64,000 nt of DNA from Adiantum capillus-veneris (lineage: Eukaryota > Streptophyta > Polypodiopsida > Polypodiales > Pteridaceae): NCBI GenBank assembly GCA_014529385.2, contig CM043962.1:125222470-125286469 (forward strand), given 5' to 3'. The notes beneath the pieces are model-generated. The model was given only the letters and a program-made list of their open reading frames with translations, had not been told where the DNA came from and made no database searches. This document shows, piece after piece, positions 1-10,272 of the stretch; position 1 is the first letter of the stretch, and the number at the start of each line of letters is the position of its first letter. Position numbers and translations under genes: made by a program.

Positions 1-1020
1 TTTGAATCATCAGAGGAGTTGTGTTTCTTTTTCTTGGCCTGGGCTCTAGTGATTATCTTGATTGGAACAATCGGTTTACTCTCTAATGAGCTACGAGGTA
101 TCACTTGGACTACATTTACTACTATTTTATCCTTTTTTAGAGGATTTTTTGGACAATCTTCTGGAAAGTGTCCTCCCTTTTTGCAACATTGTATGCAATA
201 GGCTTCAACTGGCTTGAGTTGTTTGTCAGGCTCTGGGCATTCATTTTTACAATGATCATCTGCACCACAGTTGTGATAGTTTCCCGTTCTTGGCTTAATC
301 ATGGGTCTTACCATGGGAGGTCTTACACCTTGATTAGCTACATAATACATTGGTGTCAGCTCTGGTGGAGCATAAATCACGGTTTCTTCCATTGGTGGTG
401 GATGTGAATTATACTATTCTCTTTCTACCATTACTGTAGATGGACTAGGCTCCGCATAGGGTGTAATAGGCACTAATGCTTGTTCATCTATGACTTCTTT
501 TGAGTGCATGTACTTTATAGACACTACATTATGTCTGGGGTACAGAGGTTGTTGTCCCAACACAGATTGAGGTATTTCCATACCCATTGGTGTTCTTTGA
601 GCTTGAGCCATATTATTCTGATATCTGTACATGGGTTGTCCTTGTGGCCTCATGGGCACGTACTGAACATTTCCATCATATTTTGGTATGAAGTAGCACT
701 CACGGGTTTCATGGTTGGTCCATGTACCCTCAATTGCACACCATTTTTGTGGCCTAATTGGTTGTCCTTGTTGAGGTATTCCTTGTCCTGGTACCCTCAT
801 AGGTGCTTTTTGCATGTTGTTCATCATGTCGATCATCCTTTTGAGCATACTTTCTACGGCTGAAATGGTGCTGCAACCATTTCGACTTGTGCTGGTTTAG
901 TGGATGCTATTTTCTTGCTTTGGGTATCCTTAGGGACATCTTCTTCGTTAAAAATATCACAATTGTCTCCTAAGACAATAGCATCTGACACACACCCTTC
1001 TAGGGTTGTATGATTTTTAC
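1..1020 (-). pseudogene. Element H: gag C-terminal region of an LTR retrotransposon, truncated by the window edge
   Basis: Read on the minus strand, this stretch encodes a low-complexity, Gln/Pro/Met-rich gag-like protein. The open part is 414-848. It continues upstream (850-1020) after one frameshift and downstream (1-410) in another frame. Three Cys/His boxes are visible in order: WCAIEGTW..NHETREC near 690-745, then NCGADDHCKNEC near 258-300, then CIQCCKKGGHFPEDC near 165-215. The last two resemble nucleocapsid zinc knuckles, the first lacking its initial Cys and the second with one extra residue. The stretch ITRAQAKKKK near the left edge resembles the gag/protease boundary of Ty3 elements. 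Pol would lie left of position 1. At about 1020 it abuts the opposite-strand element G. Assignment to Ty3 gag is by resemblance only. Confidence 0.6.
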
Positions 1021-3369
1021 TATAGAGGGCAAATTTATCATCGGTTTTCTCGATGACATTCTAGTTTATATTGCTTCTGAAGAAGAACACTTACAACATC
1101 TAGGTAGGTGTTCGAATTGTTATGAACAGAAAATTATATGCCAAGGAATCTAAGTGTGATTTTTTGAAAGAAGAAATTCACTATCTTGGGCATGTTATTT
1201 CAGCTAATGGGCTACATATGGATCAATTCAAAGTGGATACAATTTGGCAGTGGCCTTCTCCTAAAAATCTAGAAGAGTTACAGATTTTTTAAGGATTTAC
1301 AAGTTTTTATCGAAGGTTCGTTAAAAACTATGCTAATATTGATGTTCCCATGACAAACCAACTTAAAGTCAAAGGCAAATCTTTTCAGTGGGGACCCGCT
1401 CAACATCATAGTTTTGATACACTCAAGGATGCATTAGCTATAGCTCCAATACTAGCTATTGTAGATCCTTTGAAACCATTCATTTTGGAAACCGATGCCA
1501 GTGACCATGCTATTGTAGCAGTTCTGTTACAAGACAAGCATCCAATTGCATTTGAAAGCAAGAAGCTTGATGCATCCCAGCAGAACTACTCTACTTATAA
1601 ACGTGAACTCTATGCAATAGTGTCTGCCTTAAAAACATGGCGACATTATTTGTATGATGCTTGGTTTGAGATTGTGTTTGACCATGAAAGCATCAAATGG
1701 TTTACACAACAAACTAATTTGAAGGGTTGGAAAGCAAGATGGACTGAGATTCTTCAGGAATATGATGCCAAGCTTCGGTATCGTAAAGGATGATACAATG
1801 TAGTGGCTGACGCTCTAAGTCGTATGCCAGAGATCAATTCTCTCTTGTTCACGGAACTTCGTAGTGAATTTTTGGATTCTCTAAAGGGCAAATATGAGCA
1901 TGATGACGCATATTTCAAAGTGTGGATCCATGTACAAAAGAGGGATCCTTCTCACTCCAATGATAGTAGTGTAGCGTTAACCTCCACACATAGTCCTCCT
2001 CTATCGAGTGATGAACTACAGCGATGGAAGAATTTCACCATCAACAGTGGGTACCTACTCCATAAGGGGAGAGTTTGTGTACTGAGGGACACACACATTC
2101 GGTGCCAAATTATTTATGAATGTCATGATAGTCCAAGTGTAGGGCACCCGGGTATTAGAAAGACTTATGCTCTCGTACAACGATAGTTTTACTGGCCAGG
2201 TTTACATGGCTTTGTTCAAGATTATGTCTTGCATTGCCAAAAATGTCAAGTTAACAAAGTAGAGCACTTGAAAGCAGGAGGATTCTTACATCCTTTGGAG
2301 ATTCCCAATGGCAAATGGGAAAGTATCTCTATGGATTTTGTTGTGGGTTTACCAACCACTGTACGAGGTCATGACTCGATATGGGTGGTCGTAGACCGGT
2401 TGACTAAAATATGTAAGTTTATTCCAACCAAAACAATGATTAAGACTCCAGAACTAGCCAAGTTATTTGTGGACAACCTATACAAGTTGTATGGTTTGCC
2501 AAGTAACATTGTCAATGATCATGATCCCAAGTTTAACAGACAATTTTGGAGGGTTGTGTTCAAACGATTGGGTACACAACTAAACGTCAGTACAGCCGAT
2601 CATCCAGAAATAGATGGTCATACTGAATGAGTTAACCAAGTGCTAGAGGATATGGTAAGAGCATACGTTAGCAAAAAAAACTCAGATTGGAAAGAATATT
2701 TACCGATTCTCGAGTTTGTCTACAATAGTGCTAAGCATGTCACAACTAGATTTAGTCTTTTCATGCCCATGTATGGTTTTCAGGCTAGGTCACCTATTAT
2801 GGTGGGGTTGGCAACAGAAAAGCTCCAATAGGTTAAGGATTTTCTCCAAGACCATATGGATATGCTGAAACTTTCTCGTCAGAATGTCCGACAAGCGCAG
2901 GATTGGTATAAGAAGTACGCTGATGAGAAAAGTCGGCAAGTTACCTTTGAGGAAGGGGAGGAAGTATTTTTGCGTGTGCCAGAACATTCAAAAAGTCTGA
3001 AAACTGGGCCAACACCTAAATTATCTCCACGATATTATGGGCCTTTCAAAATACTCAAGCGAGTAGGTGATCGTGCCTACAAATTCTCGTATTCATCCGG
3101 TGTTTCATATAAGCGGTTACATGGGGATGACAATGTCATTGACCAACAAATTTTGGTTGATTTCGTTGAACCTCCTACCTTACACATGAACCTGAACGCA
3201 TTCTCAGCTATCATGATTTACGTATGCATCATCATGTATGTCAACAAGTCTTAACCAAGTGGAAAATCGGCCTGAGGAAGGCGCCACTTGGGAAAACATT
3301 AGTGTTCTTAACAAGAAGTTTTCCACTTTTGTTTTCGAGCACGAAAACTCTTCTTTAAGGGGGGAGTAA
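1021..3369 (+). pseudogene. Element G: Ty3 chromovirus pol remnant (RT end, RNase H, integrase, chromodomain)
   Basis: The copy starts inside the reverse transcriptase at the catalytic motif FLDDILVY (about 1050) and runs through the thumb (YLGHVIS, FYRRFV). RNase H follows with ETDASDHA, KRELYAI, FDHESI and VADALSR. The integrase has a zinc-binding HHCC region (GHPGIRK...CQKCQ), MDFVVGLP, the second catalytic Asp in NDHDPKF (usually SDRDPKF), and the Glu in HTE. A GPFKILKRV module comes next, and a chromodomain tail (RPEEGATWEN) near 3270-3300 identifies a chromovirus. It is dead: a frameshift near 1115, stops at 1791-1793, 2184-2186, 2628-2630 and 2829-2831, and a further frameshift near 3200-3255 before the chromodomain. 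The whole gag, protease and RT fingers are missing, so it is 5'-truncated at the junction with H. Confidence 0.85.
3357..3369 (+). promoter_or_regulatory. Polypurine tract of element G
   Basis: A purine run (AAGGGGGGAGTAA) lies directly before TGTCAAGAAAAG, the expected place for the plus-strand primer of reverse transcription at the 3' LTR edge. It follows the chromodomain tail by a few bases, as in other Ty3 elements. Confidence 0.7.
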
Positions 3370-3837
3370 TGTCAAGAAAAGGGCAAGGCTGGACTAAACA
3401 AGGGCAAGGCCGGGCTAGGCAGTGTGGAAAGGGAGTCCAACTAGGGCAAAAGGCTAGGAGCCAGGCTATATAGTGGGAGGTTGGGAGGTGGACTCCAAGG
3501 CACTAGTTACCCTAGTGTTACAGTACAGTGGCACTTTACATCCAAAACTTGTTCATCTCCTTGAGCTCTTCAACTTGAGTTCTAGGTTTACGTCAATCGG
3601 AGTTCGCAACAGAAAGTTATGCTGTTTTTACTGCAATTGAGCTTGATGCAGCTTTCGTCCTCGTGCGTCTTCGTGAAGCATCCGCAACCATTTTTCTAAT
3701 TTTGGCATCAACTTTTTTGAGCAAATTTGGATTTTTTTTATTCATATTGTGGCCATCAATCTTGCTTCTCACTTCACTCTATTTTGAGGACTCTTTTGTT
3801 ATTAACGTCTCCTTTTCCCTTATTTTTTGGGTGACGT
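3370..3837 (+). repeat. 3' LTR of element G, right end not resolved
   Basis: The sequence begins TGTCAAGAAAAG right after the polypurine tract and has a TATA-like box (GGCTATATAGTGG) near 3464-3476. No second copy is in the window, so the right end cannot be fixed. It is bounded by the end of the Tat-F2 LTR at 3838, which may have truncated it. No gene is visible in it. Confidence 0.55.
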
Positions 3838-3923
3838 TGTGAGCGGGATGGAAACACACAGAACGCCTCTATAACGACCCAGCACACACTCTTGGGAAGA
3901 TACACACACACACACACACACAC
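3838..3923 (-). repeat. 3' LTR of Tat-F2, distal segment
   Basis: Reverse complement of the last part of the Tat-F LTR (49660-49745). It includes the CA-repeat tract at 3903-3923 into which copia-d inserted. The LTR terminus is at 3838 (TGTGAGCGGG on the plus strand). Confidence 0.8.
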
Positions 3924-4111
3924 TGTTGGGGTATAGGCGTCTGTGCCTTGCCCGGCCACCCAGAGTCTAGGCACCGACTGACTTGTATACCTTATACATA
4001 GCATAAGTGTATAGGGGGCTGCTCACTCCTTGAGTCTCCCCACCCACATCGTGTGTGTCTCTCCTTCTCTCTCTCTCACTCTCCGTCTGTGGTGCTCCCC
4101 GATCCCCTTCA
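3924..4111 (+). repeat. 5' LTR of copia-d (188 bp)
   Basis: Starts TGTTGGGG and ends CCCCTTCA. It matches 7691-7878 over its full length with a few substitutions. AT-rich stretches around 3985-4015 (TATACCTTATACATAG) may hold the promoter, but no clear TATA box can be singled out. Confidence 0.93.
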
Positions 4112-4113
4112 AT

Positions 4114-4125
4114 TGGTATCAGAGC
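4114..4125 (+). promoter_or_regulatory. Primer binding site of copia-d (initiator-Met tRNA)
   Basis: TGGTATCAGAGC, two bases after the 5' LTR, is complementary to the 3' end of plant initiator-Met tRNA, the usual primer of Ty1/copia elements. Confidence 0.92.
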
Positions 4126-5757
4126 TATGGTGACCGCGGAGAGCACGACGGCTTTGAGAGCTTCGAGGCGATAGCTCGCTCGCTCTCGACGCTAGAGAGA
4201 TTAAGAAATCTTGGAAGCTTTGTGAGAATGCAATGGGAGCTTGTGAGATCAGTTGAGACTGATGTATGCTCTTGTGGAAGCTCAGAAAGGAGTGTGGAAG
4301 ATTGTGTGTAAGTGAAGGTGCTGCCCTAAAAACTGTGTGCGCAGCAGCACTATTTTCAGATTCTTTTTTCTCCTTGTAGAATGCAGATCTGAGAATTCTG
4401 TCCTCATTCCCCATCCGTTTCGACATGGTCTACAACTTTGCAGAAGAAACTTTTTGCAAATTCCTCACCGTTTTGCTGATATTCAGCTCAGACTGACTGT
4501 ATAAAGAAATTCTAGAATTTTTTGTTGTCGCATTGTGTGCGAGTTTGATGCACTTTTGGAAGCACGGGAGATGCTTGAAGCTGAGTGCATAAATTCTGAG
4601 CTAAAGATGCAATTGTAGCTTGTGTTAAGCTTGTGGTTTGAGGGTTTTTTGGTAGACTTGGGCAACGAAGTACGGAGGCGTTTACACACCACCGAAGCGG
4701 TCTCTTGAGGGACACAGTTTTTTGGAGCACACAGGTGGAGCTTCTTTCACTGGTTTTCACAGGATATTTTGGCAGTGATTTTGTGCTTGGATTCATGGTA
4801 TTTGCGGATGGTTTGCATATGGTTATGGCGCATGATTGATGCCCATTATACATGCATTTTCACGAGCACTTTCAAGTGCCGGTGAGCTCTCTTGAGAGCA
4901 TTGTTTTCGCATTGATCAAGTTTCCGGATTGCAAATCTTTTGGCACTTGCTTATGCGCGGTCACTCCGTTGATGTACGTTGAGTGCGGATTGCCATTGTA
5001 TGTGGAAATGTGGAGCCATTTTGGCATTCTTACTCGTTGGCATTGAGTAGTGTTATGGTTTGTGGTTGAGATTATTTGAGATTTGGCTCAATTTATAGAA
5101 GAAACTCTGTTGGATTTTATACAGGTTCTTGCCATAGCTTCTACGTATCCGTAGGTTTCTCTTTGACAGTTTAGTGGTTGAGTTTACTCCCACTTTGACA
5201 GGTGATTTTCAGTCATCATTTGGTTGGAGTTTGGAGTCACTTGTGTATGCCCTTGTGTGTCGTATTTCGCATTGCGCATAGCGACAGATCTTGCAAGGTT
5301 TTGCGAAATGTTGCTATAGTTATCTGGCAGACATTTGGTCATCGATTGAAAGGTATTTTGGCAGCAATCATCACTCACATGTATTTCATTTGAGGTGTCG
5401 TTGAGTGGTACTCCGGCAAGAGCGGGTATGCTCATATGTATGACTTTGTGAGGTGATTCCGGTCGAGTTTATTCCCGGATTGGCCATTGTGGCATATATT
5501 ATTGTCTCTTTGAGGTTTACTGTTGAGATTTTGCTCCAGTTACAAAGCAGACTCTGCCAAAATTTTGTCAAATATTTATGCGCGATTGAGTCATATTGAC
5601 TTGTGATTTTGTGCAAGGTTTTGCACGGTTATTGGTGCAGCTTTGCATCAGGTTTTGAGCCATATTTTGCAGACTTTTGTTGATGCGATTCGAGCTAGTT
5701 TAGGGCTGATTTGGTTGACATTTGCTACTCATTGTTGGTTGCACTTTTGCAAGCATT
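4126..5757 (+). other. Long untranslated leader of copia-d
   Basis: About 1.6 kb between the primer binding site and the gag start. It is T/G-rich with loosely recurring phrases such as TTTTGGCA and GTTGAG, and every frame is interrupted. A leader of this length would hold packaging and dimerisation signals if the element is mobilised in trans, but none can be identified by eye. Confidence 0.5.
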
Positions 5758-7083
5758 ATGGCTGATTTTTCATTTGACTTCCAGCGTTATGGTCTGACAC
5801 AGTTTGATGGTGCAAATTTTGTTGCTTGGAAGGAGCATATGCTTGTTGCATTGGCGGATTTGGGGCAGGATAAACCCTTGCGTGGTTTATCGGCGAAGCC
5901 CAAGTCTATGCATGATGATGATTGGCAGGATCTTGATGAGTTAGCCATGTCTATGATTCGTTTGCATCTGGTTGAGTCTGTTTACTGGCAGGTCTCGAGG
6001 GAGACTACAACTCATGCTTTATGGCAGAGTTTACATGCTATGTACGTGACATCCATGTCTACAGGGAAGTCTAGTCCCACTTCTATGTCCATGGGAGAGA
6101 TTGATCCCACACGCAAGTCTCGACGGCATAGAGACTTGACATGTTGGCATTGTGGACATAGAGGGCACATTAGGCGTCGATGTTTCAGGCGTTTGAGACA
6201 ACGGAGGCGACAGATGCGTGATGCAAATTTGGGCATGACAGATGCTAGTGAGATCAGTACGGTGGTTACTGAGTATGATTGTGACGGCGATGTCACATTT
6301 ACATCTAGCTTGTCTTCAGACGATCTTATGTCTACAGATTGCATATCAGATTGCACATTGTCTTCACATTGGTTACTAGATTCAGATGCTACTTTCCATG
6401 TCACATCGCATTGTGAGTGGTTTAGCACGTTTTCTAGTGGGAGACTTGGTTGTGTGCACATGGCTGATGGTGTTGTGTATGACATTGAGGGTGCAGGAGA
6501 CGTATGTTTGTCCTTGCCCAGTGGTATGAGATTTACCCTGCGTTATGTGCGTTATGTGCCAGATCTGAGACGGGATTTGATCTCAGTCAGACAGTTACGG
6601 GATAGTGGATGTTGGGTATCGCTGCTTGAGCGATCTTTTGCGTTGCATTTGGGTTCGTTAGTGATTGTGAGAGGTGCCAGGAGTGGTACAGGTTACCCAT
6701 TGCATGTGGATCACGTGAGAGACGGTGTTGTCTCTGTGATCACGCAGCCAGGTAGAGAGCGAGAGAGCAGGCGAGTCTCTTTTGCTCATGGGTTGCAGGA
6801 TGCTTTGCATGGAGTGCAAAGTAGTGAGCTCGTTGTGCACATAGTTGGAGCACGACTTGAGCAGTCACACAGAGAGGTGACAGAGTCAGACATGCATGCT
6901 TTGCTAGTGATTGAGCAAAGCAGAGAGTCAGTTGTGCGAGATACTTCTATGCAGGATAGACAGGTAGAGCGGTCTTGCTCTAGTGAGTCACGACAGGAGG
7001 ACGTTGTGCAAGAATCTATGCATACGGAGTTAGAGCATGAGAGCTCTAGTGAGTCACAGCAGATTGAGTGGTCATGTTTCTAG
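5758..7083 (+). CDS. copia-d gag-protease protein, internally deleted
   Basis: An uninterrupted frame of 441 codons from ATG 5758. The upstream in-frame TTG codons are not credible starts. N-terminal part: copia-type gag (FDGANFVAWKEHM ... ALWQSLHAMYV, about residues 15-100). It then jumps over the usual second half of gag to a basic zinc knuckle CWHCGHRGHIRRRC (about 128-141). The protease motif is WLLDSDATFH, so the catalytic Asp is present but the Gly of the usual DSG is Asp. A GAG-pre-integrase-like stretch (YVPDLRRDLISVRQL) follows. The last 100 residues are Ser/Glu/Gln-rich with loosely repeated SSES phrases and match nothing I recognise. A frame still open after two deletions is notable. 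Normal copia polyproteins exceed 1200 residues. Confidence 0.75.
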   Translation: MADFSFDFQRYGLTQFDGANFVAWKEHMLVALADLGQDKPLRGLSAKPKSMHDDDWQDLDELAMSMIRLHLVESVYWQVSRETTTHALWQSLHAMYVTSMSTGKSSPTSMSMGEIDPTRKSRRHRDLTCWHCGHRGHIRRRCFRRLRQRRRQMRDANLGMTDASEISTVVTEYDCDGDVTFTSSLSSDDLMSTDCISDCTLSSHWLLDSDATFHVTSHCEWFSTFSSGRLGCVHMADGVVYDIEGAGDVCLSLPSGMRFTLRYVRYVPDLRRDLISVRQLRDSGCWVSLLERSFALHLGSLVIVRGARSGTGYPLHVDHVRDGVVSVITQPGRERESRRVSFAHGLQDALHGVQSSELVVHIVGARLEQSHREVTESDMHALLVIEQSRESVVRDTSMQDRQVERSCSSESRQEDVVQESMHTELEHESSSESQQIEWSCF

Positions 7084-7107
7084 TGGATGATTGCAAAGGA
7101 GACTTAG

Positions 7108-7611
7108 ATGTCAGCGATTATGCAGCCATTCCTTTCTATGCTCGACAGTGAGCATGGGGATATAGTTGTGCAGGATATGTCTTCCAGCAGACACCTAGAG
7201 CAGCTGGTTTTCTCTGAGGTTGCACGACAGGTTGATGTGTCTTTTGTGGACAGTCAGGAGATGTATGTGGCTGACACGCCTTGTCAGTCAGAGATGCCTA
7301 TTGCCAGAGATATATATGTTGATGCATGCTTCATAGAGCTAGCAGGGCCCGCTAGCATTGCATCGGCATTCGGTGGTCTCATGTATGAGATGCTGATCTT
7401 GAGACCGGATATCGCAGCTGTAGTGGGAGCATTTACAGTTGGGGTTGCCAGTCGTTTTTTGACTCATGATGGCATAGTGCACGAGGGAGATATGCAGGTA
7501 TTGCATACATACTTGAAGTACGTGTGCGGTACGTCTGGTGGTGTATGGACTTACACGGAAGCAGGACAGCCGGATCCACACGATCACAGCCATCCAGTGG
7601 GCATCGGTTGA
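7108..7611 (+). pseudogene. copia-d second frame with a residue of the reverse transcriptase end
   Basis: An open frame of 167 codons from ATG 7108, in a different frame from gag and 24 bases after its stop. The first 90 residues are unrecognised. The rest (LMYEMLILRPDIAAVVGAF...VASRFLTHDGIVHEG...LKYVCGTSGG) corresponds to the end of the copia reverse transcriptase, where TRPDI...VSRF and RYLKGT are conserved, with an insertion between the first two blocks. The catalytic YVDD, all of integrase and RNase H are gone. It may be translated, but no enzymatic function is possible. Confidence 0.65.
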
Positions 7612-7679
7612 GAGCGGTTTTCTCTCACCTTTTGTAGACTTTAGACTAGGTCCCCTTGCTTAAAAGCACAGTCACCTTT

Positions 7680-7690
7680 AAGTGGGAGGT
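7680..7690 (+). promoter_or_regulatory. Polypurine tract of copia-d
   Basis: AAGTGGGAGGT directly abuts TGTTGGGG of the 3' LTR, in the position and form usual for copia plus-strand priming. Confidence 0.85.
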
Positions 7691-7878
7691 TGTTGGGGTA
7701 TAGGCGTCTTTGCCTTGCTCGGCTGCCCAGAGTCTGGGCGCCCACTGACTTGTATACCTTATACATAGCATAAGTGTATAGGGGGCTGCTCACTCCTTGA
7801 GTCTCCCCACCCACATCGTGTGTGTCTCTCCTTCTCTCTCTCTCACTCTCCATCTGTGGTGCTCCCCGGTCCCCTTCA
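7691..7878 (+). repeat. 3' LTR of copia-d (188 bp)
   Basis: Full-length match to 3924-4111. It is followed by CACAC, the second copy of the target duplication. Confidence 0.93.
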
Positions 7879-8943
7879 CACACACTATGGGGCACCACTC
7901 GGCTTACACAACACACCTGGCCGAGACAGGGAATACACCAATGGAGTGAGAGGAGAGAGACTATCCACTTGCCCACTCCACACAGACACACACACACACA
8001 CACATAACTCAGCTCAAAAGAGGAGAATTTATGATGTTTAGATACAATTGAGCTTGGGCCAACACCAATGGGGCAAATAGTTTACACAATATTGAAGAAA
8101 TACACCAGATACAACCACAAAGTTAAGCAGAGGCTTCACTCACCGGAGAAGATTACACAGAAAAACAGCAGAAAAAGAGTGAGGAATTTGGAAAAATAGA
8201 CAGCGCCATCGCATCCGGAACGGCCCAAAACCCCAGTCTACAATGTCAAAGTGCTCAAATCCGACCTCGGATGAGCAGTTTACGGCCAAAACAGGCTCCA
8301 AAATGAGCTAAAACATAGTTGCGGTTGTTCCTCCTCTCTTCTCCACGTTTTTTTTATCTTCTCTTTGTTTTTTTAGTTCCCACACTTAGCTTTATTAGTT
8401 GGGCACCCGTGGTCTTTTTGATGACCTCAAACGGACCCCGAACAGGCCAAAAACTGACCTCGCAGTGCATAGTTGTCACCTTTTTTGCATCATCCGCACA
8501 CCTGGCACTCACTTTTTCCAAATAATGCATCCTGCAACCACATGAAGTGGCCCCAAAAAGTGGTCCTCATGATGACCTTTCTGCATAAGTATCACAAGAA
8601 AACACCCACGTCTTGTCCATACTTCTCCGCGTGCAAGTATTGACCCTGTTCGACCTCCCGACGCCACTCGATGCCATCTGACGCACCTGATTACCTCATG
8701 TCGTCGGCCCACAGATAGCTTCATCGATAACTTTTATGCGCTACCAACTCCTCCTTATTGTAGAAAAAACACACTGGCACTGATAATAGTGAATATCGTT
8801 GCACTATGTACTCCCTGTCCTACCTGTACACACGTGGGCCCCACGTAACCACCTGGCTATGGAAATTGGGTAATCCTTTATTCGATGCACCATGCATGTG
8901 TATGTACATATGCACAATCCCTTGCTCAAAAAAACTCCTGACA
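7879..8943 (-). repeat. 3' LTR of Tat-F2, proximal segment
   Basis: Reverse complement of Tat-F LTR positions about 48586-49665, including the CA/GT microsatellite near 7984-8005. It ends CTCCTGACA at 8943 (TGTCAGGAG on the minus strand). The adjacent minus-strand purine tract (CTAGGGGATGGG, plus positions about 8950-8966) is the polypurine tract. Open frames on either strand here are LTR shadows. Confidence 0.88.
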
Positions 8944-8971
8944 TAATTTGCCCATCCCCTAGCCTGCTAGA

Positions 8972-10272
8972 TCATTCATGATCAGCAGCAGCAAAGAGAG
9001 ATATGAGACTCGCCGCATCACAAGTCTCCTCATCCCTCACAGACATCACTTGCTCCACAGACAGCTCATCCTGCTCCACCATCATCAATCTAGCATGATA
9101 CAATTTAAGACGCAATCCATTTACCCTTGACTTATGTAGAACACCATCCAGGTTAGCCAGCTGATATGTGCCATTTGGAAAACACTCCACTACCTTGAAA
9201 GGGCCTTCTCACTTAATTTGAAACTTCTTTTGGAAGGTGTTGTCCAGCTTACTGTTGTAGCGCAAAACCAAGTCATGTTTCTTGATACCCTTTTGAAATT
9301 TTCATTTATCTTTGCCAAAGCCTTATCCTGCATCTGCCCATAATGCTCCAATGTGCTCATCCTATCCAACTGGACCTCTTGTAACTGCAAGAGCCTCTCT
9401 TTGAATGCATCACTAGGCGGCCCAAGCAACTTCTCTAACATCTTGACCGCAGGCAACTCTACCTCCACAGGCAATAGTGCTTCCTTTCCATACACCAAAT
9501 GAAATGGAGTAAACCCTGTACCTGTCTTCACCAAAGTACGGTAAGCCCATAATGCACTAGCCAATTCCAAATCCCAATTCTTTCCTTGGTGCTCTGTCAC
9601 TTTCGAAAGAATCTGTACCAACTCACCATTGAATCTTTCATTTAAGCCATTACAGTGCGGGTAATAAGGAGTGGTATGCTGGTGCCTAATCTTCATCTTT
9701 GTGCATAAGAAGTCTAGCAGTTTAGCTCTAAATCCTGGCCCCTTATCTGAAAGTAGCTCTAATGGCACCCCAAACTTGCAACATATTTCATCATACACAA
9801 ATTTTTCCACATCCTTTGCAGTGATCTGTTTTACTGCTATAGCCTCTGCCCATGTAGAGATAGGTAACGGGCCTATTGCATCAATCCCCCACTTTTCAAA
9901 CACATCAAACGCCATAATGGTTTTTCCTAGCTCTGGCTTCAACACTCTCTTCCCAAATGCTTGACACCTATTGCAAGCCCTACACCAATGGTGAACATCC
10001 TTGTGCAAACTAGGCCATACATACCCCTCTTGCAAAATCTTATGCAAGGTGATCTTTAGAGCAAAATGTCCACCACATGCGCCTTCATGATTCTCTTCCA
10101 ACACTCTATAAAGCTCCTCCCGCCAAGGTACACGTCTCAACACGAGATCAGCCCCTTTCATGTATAAGACATCACCAATCAATTTGTACCTGTATGTCTA
10201 CGCACAAAACCATACTTCTTAGACTTCTCAATCTCCTTTGGAATGATTCCTGTTAGCAAAAACTCCTCTTCT
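8972..10272 (-). pseudogene. Tat-F2 integrase, frameshifted
   Basis: Nearly the same protein as the integrase of Tat-F (54825-56129). HHCC zinc region (CGGHFALK...HHWCRACNRCQ), KWGIDAIGPL with the first Asp, LLSDKGPGF with the second, NGLNERFNGEL with the Glu, then C-terminal GPFKVVE and FPNGTYQL modules. Damage: a deletion of about 16 codons after GPLPI removes the strand following the first catalytic Asp; the frame shifts near 9200-9300 and again near 10190. At about 10230 the codon aligned with the Tat-F stop 54822-54824 is an intact Glu codon, so that stop is private to Tat-F. The right end is cut by element X. Confidence 0.88.

Larger units (their letters stand above)
3924..7878 (+). mobile_element. 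copia-d: complete but internally deleted Ty1/copia element with CACAC target duplication
   Basis: Two 188 bp LTRs (3924-4111 and 7691-7878), both starting TGTTGGGGTATAGGCG and ending CCCCTTCA, flank an initiator-Met primer binding site, a 1.6 kb leader, a gag-protease frame, a short second frame and a polypurine tract. The five bases on each side are CACAC (3919-3923 and 7879-7883), so this is a genuine transposition product within the CA repeat of the Tat-F2 LTR. Integrase, most of the reverse transcriptase and RNase H are missing, so it must have moved with enzymes supplied in trans. The LTRs differ at only a few positions, pointing to a fairly recent insertion. Confidence 0.93.
3838..10272 (-). 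mobile_element. Tat-F2: minus-strand Tat-type Ty3 element, 3' half only, LTR split by copia-d
   Basis: This is a second copy of the family represented by Tat-F (48586-57297), in opposite orientation. It holds the 3' LTR (3838-3923 plus 7879-8943, about 1146 bp without the insertion, against 1160 bp in Tat-F), the polypurine tract and integrase. Homology stops at 10272, where element X begins, so gag, protease and reverse transcriptase are absent. The LTR ends match Tat-F exactly (TGTCAGGAG ... CTCACA on the minus strand). Confidence 0.85.

Noticed and set aside
4030-5616. Several frames of 60-113 codons in the copia-d leader
   Set aside because: None has a domain or conserved start; they overlap one another on both strands in an untranslated leader.
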